A DNA stretch of 6,227 bases from positions 1 through 6,227 of the forward strand of contig VGCF01000043.1 in the NCBI GenBank assembly GCA_016870135.1. Direction: 5' to 3'. This DNA comes from Alphaproteobacteria bacterium (GTDB lineage: Bacteria > Pseudomonadota > Alphaproteobacteria > Holosporales > Holosporaceae). The notes beneath the pieces are model-generated. The model saw only the letters and a program-made list of their open reading frames with translations. It made no database searches and had not been told where the DNA came from. The position numbers were made by a program, and so were the translations under genes. This document shows positions 5,192-6,227 of this stretch, one piece after another (the stretch's first letter is position 1; each line of letters starts with the position of its first letter).

Positions 5192-6227
5192 TTAAAAGAT
5201 ACCTCTACCAACAGGAGATTCAACTAATTCGTGTTCATCAAACCCCACAATACCGGTGTAGTTAATAGTATGTGTGCTTGTTGTTCTGTTCTCATTGAAA
5301 TCAGGTATACCTACCCATTCTGCTCTGCGATTTATATTCCATTTATTTTTCTCTTGTTCTCTAAGGATACAATTGATTGATTGGTTAGAATTGCTATCAT
5401 CGCCTTGTTCATTTAAATACTTTTCTCTATTTACTTCAGTTGTTTTTTTATTCTCGTTTTCCCAAGACTGAATAAACCTTTCTGGGTCGCAATTGTATGC
5501 AAATATATTGCAATAATATTGTGCCAGTCTGAATAAGGGATCAATAACATTCTCGCTATTAGACCTCCCATTCTCGCTATTAGACCTCCAAAAATAAAAG
5601 ATCTTTATTTCTTCATCGTAATATGATAATTTTTCACCCTTTATTTCATCAATTTTTTCTTTATTGTACAGCATTAAGGGGTCTAGTTGAGAAATCAATA
5701 CTTTGATTTTTTTGTCAAAAATAAGATCTACCTCTTCTGATTTCCCAGTCCTTTCTTTCATCATTGATTTTAAATACTCTATTTTGTTCTTCAAAACATT
5801 GAAATAATCCTGAAAATATTTTAGAAAATCTGTGTCATCTAATGTACCTTCAATCAATATGTGCGTTTTTTGATCTAATGAATTTTCAAAAGGTGTGAAG
5901 AGTATCTTAAAGACTTGTTCTTTCAACTTCGTCTGATTTTCCTGCTTTGTACAAGGTGCCGTAACCACTATTTCTTGTTGTTCACCTGTTTTTTGTCCTT
6001 TTAGATCTACAGGTAAACCGGGTTCGTTTTGCCCTGTTTCTACAGGTAAACCGTTTTTGTTTTGCTCTTTATTTGCAGGTAAACCGTTTTTGTTTTGCCC
6101 TGTTCGTCTTTTTAGAGCTACAGGTAAACCGGTTTCGTTTTGCCCTGTTTCTACAGGTAAACCGGGTTTGTTTTTCTTTTTATTTGCAGGTGAACCGGGT
6201 TCGTTTTGCCCTGTTTCTACAGGTAAA
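5192..6227 (-). CDS. Repeat-containing protein of unknown function, 5' end beyond the window
   Basis: The frame runs leftward from the window edge (first full codon 6226-6224) to TAA at 5194-5192, at least 344 codons. A GTG at 5968-5966 could be read as a start giving 258 residues, but the 86 codons upstream are open, contain no ATG, GTG, TTG or CTG, and encode an obvious in-frame repeat array, so the real start lies outside. The N-terminal visible part is seven units such as PVETGQNEPGL and PANKEQNKNGL, Pro/Gly/Asn-rich and probably extended or disordered. The C-terminal ~250 residues are charged and probably helical (e.g. FLKYFQDYFNVLKNKIEYLK), with a duplicated RSNSENG and an Asn/Ser/Glu-rich stretch, ending in VGRGIF. 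No membrane segment, catalytic motif or known family is recognised, and a signal peptide cannot be judged. Base composition is AT-rich, unlike metG. Confidence 0.75.
   Translation of the reverse strand, partial: LPVETGQNEPGSPANKKKNKPGLPVETGQNETGLPVALKRRTGQNKNGLPANKEQNKNGLPVETGQNEPGLPVDLKGQKTGEQQEIVVTAPCTKQENQTKLKEQVFKILFTPFENSLDQKTHILIEGTLDDTDFLKYFQDYFNVLKNKIEYLKSMMKERTGKSEEVDLIFDKKIKVLISQLDPLMLYNKEKIDEIKGEKLSYYDEEIKIFYFWRSNSENGRSNSENVIDPLFRLAQYYCNIFAYNCDPERFIQSWENENKKTTEVNREKYLNEQGDDSNSNQSINCILREQEKNKWNINRRAEWVGIPDFNENRTTSTHTINYTGIVGFDEHELVESPVGRGIF
5548..5589 (-). repeat. Exact 21-bp tandem duplication in the minus-strand gene
   Basis: Positions 5548-5568 and 5569-5589 are identical and encode RSNSENG followed by RSNSEN plus Val on the minus strand. 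The length is a multiple of three, so the frame is kept. It is probably a recent slippage event. Confidence 0.9.
5969..6223 (-). repeat. In-frame 33/45-bp repeat array with a 111-bp super-repeat
   Basis: Proline codons that open each unit lie at 6223, 6190, 6157, 6124, 6079, 6046 and 6013, so spacings are 33, 33, 33, 45, 33 and 33 bp, all multiples of three. Three unit types alternate: A (PVETGQNE, P or T, GL or GS), B (PANK..NK.GL) and the 15-residue D (PVALKRRTGQNKNGL or PVDLKGQKTGEQQEI). The order from the N-terminal side is A-B-A-D-B-A-D, so B-A-D repeats as a 37-residue, 111-bp block (6190-6080 and 6079-5969). The array continues to the window edge. Confidence 0.85.

Noticed and set aside
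5274..5471. 65-codon plus-strand ORF opposite the minus-strand gene
   Set aside because: Phe/Ser/Leu-rich antisense shadow of the AT-rich Asn/Lys/Glu-rich coding strand.
5969..6223. Sortase LPXTG-type motif in the repeat GLPVETGQ
   Set aside because: There is one residue too many between LP and TG, it is repeated rather than C-terminal, no membrane anchor follows, and the context is Gram-negative.
5969..6227. CRISPR-like array of regularly spaced repeats
   Set aside because: All unit lengths are multiples of three, the frame is open throughout and unit differences are conservative at protein level; there are no unique spacers of constant length.

Overview
The window looks like chromosomal DNA of a Gram-negative bacterium, most likely an alphaproteobacterium with a reduced or host-associated lifestyle. 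The one recognisable housekeeping gene is metG, encoding a short methionyl-tRNA synthetase (561 residues, no zinc-knuckle cysteines, no C-terminal EMAP-like domain) of the kind common in Alphaproteobacteria. On each side of it lies visibly AT-richer DNA carrying a large, internally repeated, mostly helical and Asn/Lys/Glu-rich protein gene that I cannot assign to a family. Secreted repeat proteins beside housekeeping genes would fit an intracellular lineage such as Holosporales, but that is inference.

Layout, left to right. Positions 1-404 hold no convincing gene; the first 290 bases or so are GC-richer and contain the first copy of a 35-bp direct repeat. A plausible promoter at 405-433 leads into a long plus-strand reading frame, 467-3196. 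It encodes an N-terminal signal peptide followed by three large homologous repeat units, but is cut at codon 64 by an in-frame TAG where the two later copies of the same repeat have CAG. The visible result is a 63-codon signal-peptide ORF and an 841-codon repeat ORF, most simply one secreted protein of about 909 residues with a single nonsense mutation. The second copy of the 35-bp repeat (3298-3332) lies just downstream and overlaps a terminator-like hairpin. metG (3412-5097) follows and ends at a strong hairpin that can act as a terminator in both directions.

The right end is a convergent minus-strand gene. A GTG at 5968 could be taken as its start, but the frame stays open with no stop to the right edge, through seven in-frame 11- or 15-residue Pro/Gly/Asn-rich repeats. 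The gene is therefore a right-truncated fragment of at least 344 codons.

No functional link between the genes is visible. metG supplies Met-tRNA for translation; the flanking repeat genes look like fast-evolving accessory genes placed around it. The points of most interest are the amber-split secreted repeat protein, the 35-bp direct repeats bracketing it, and the nested 111-bp super-repeat in the right-hand gene.
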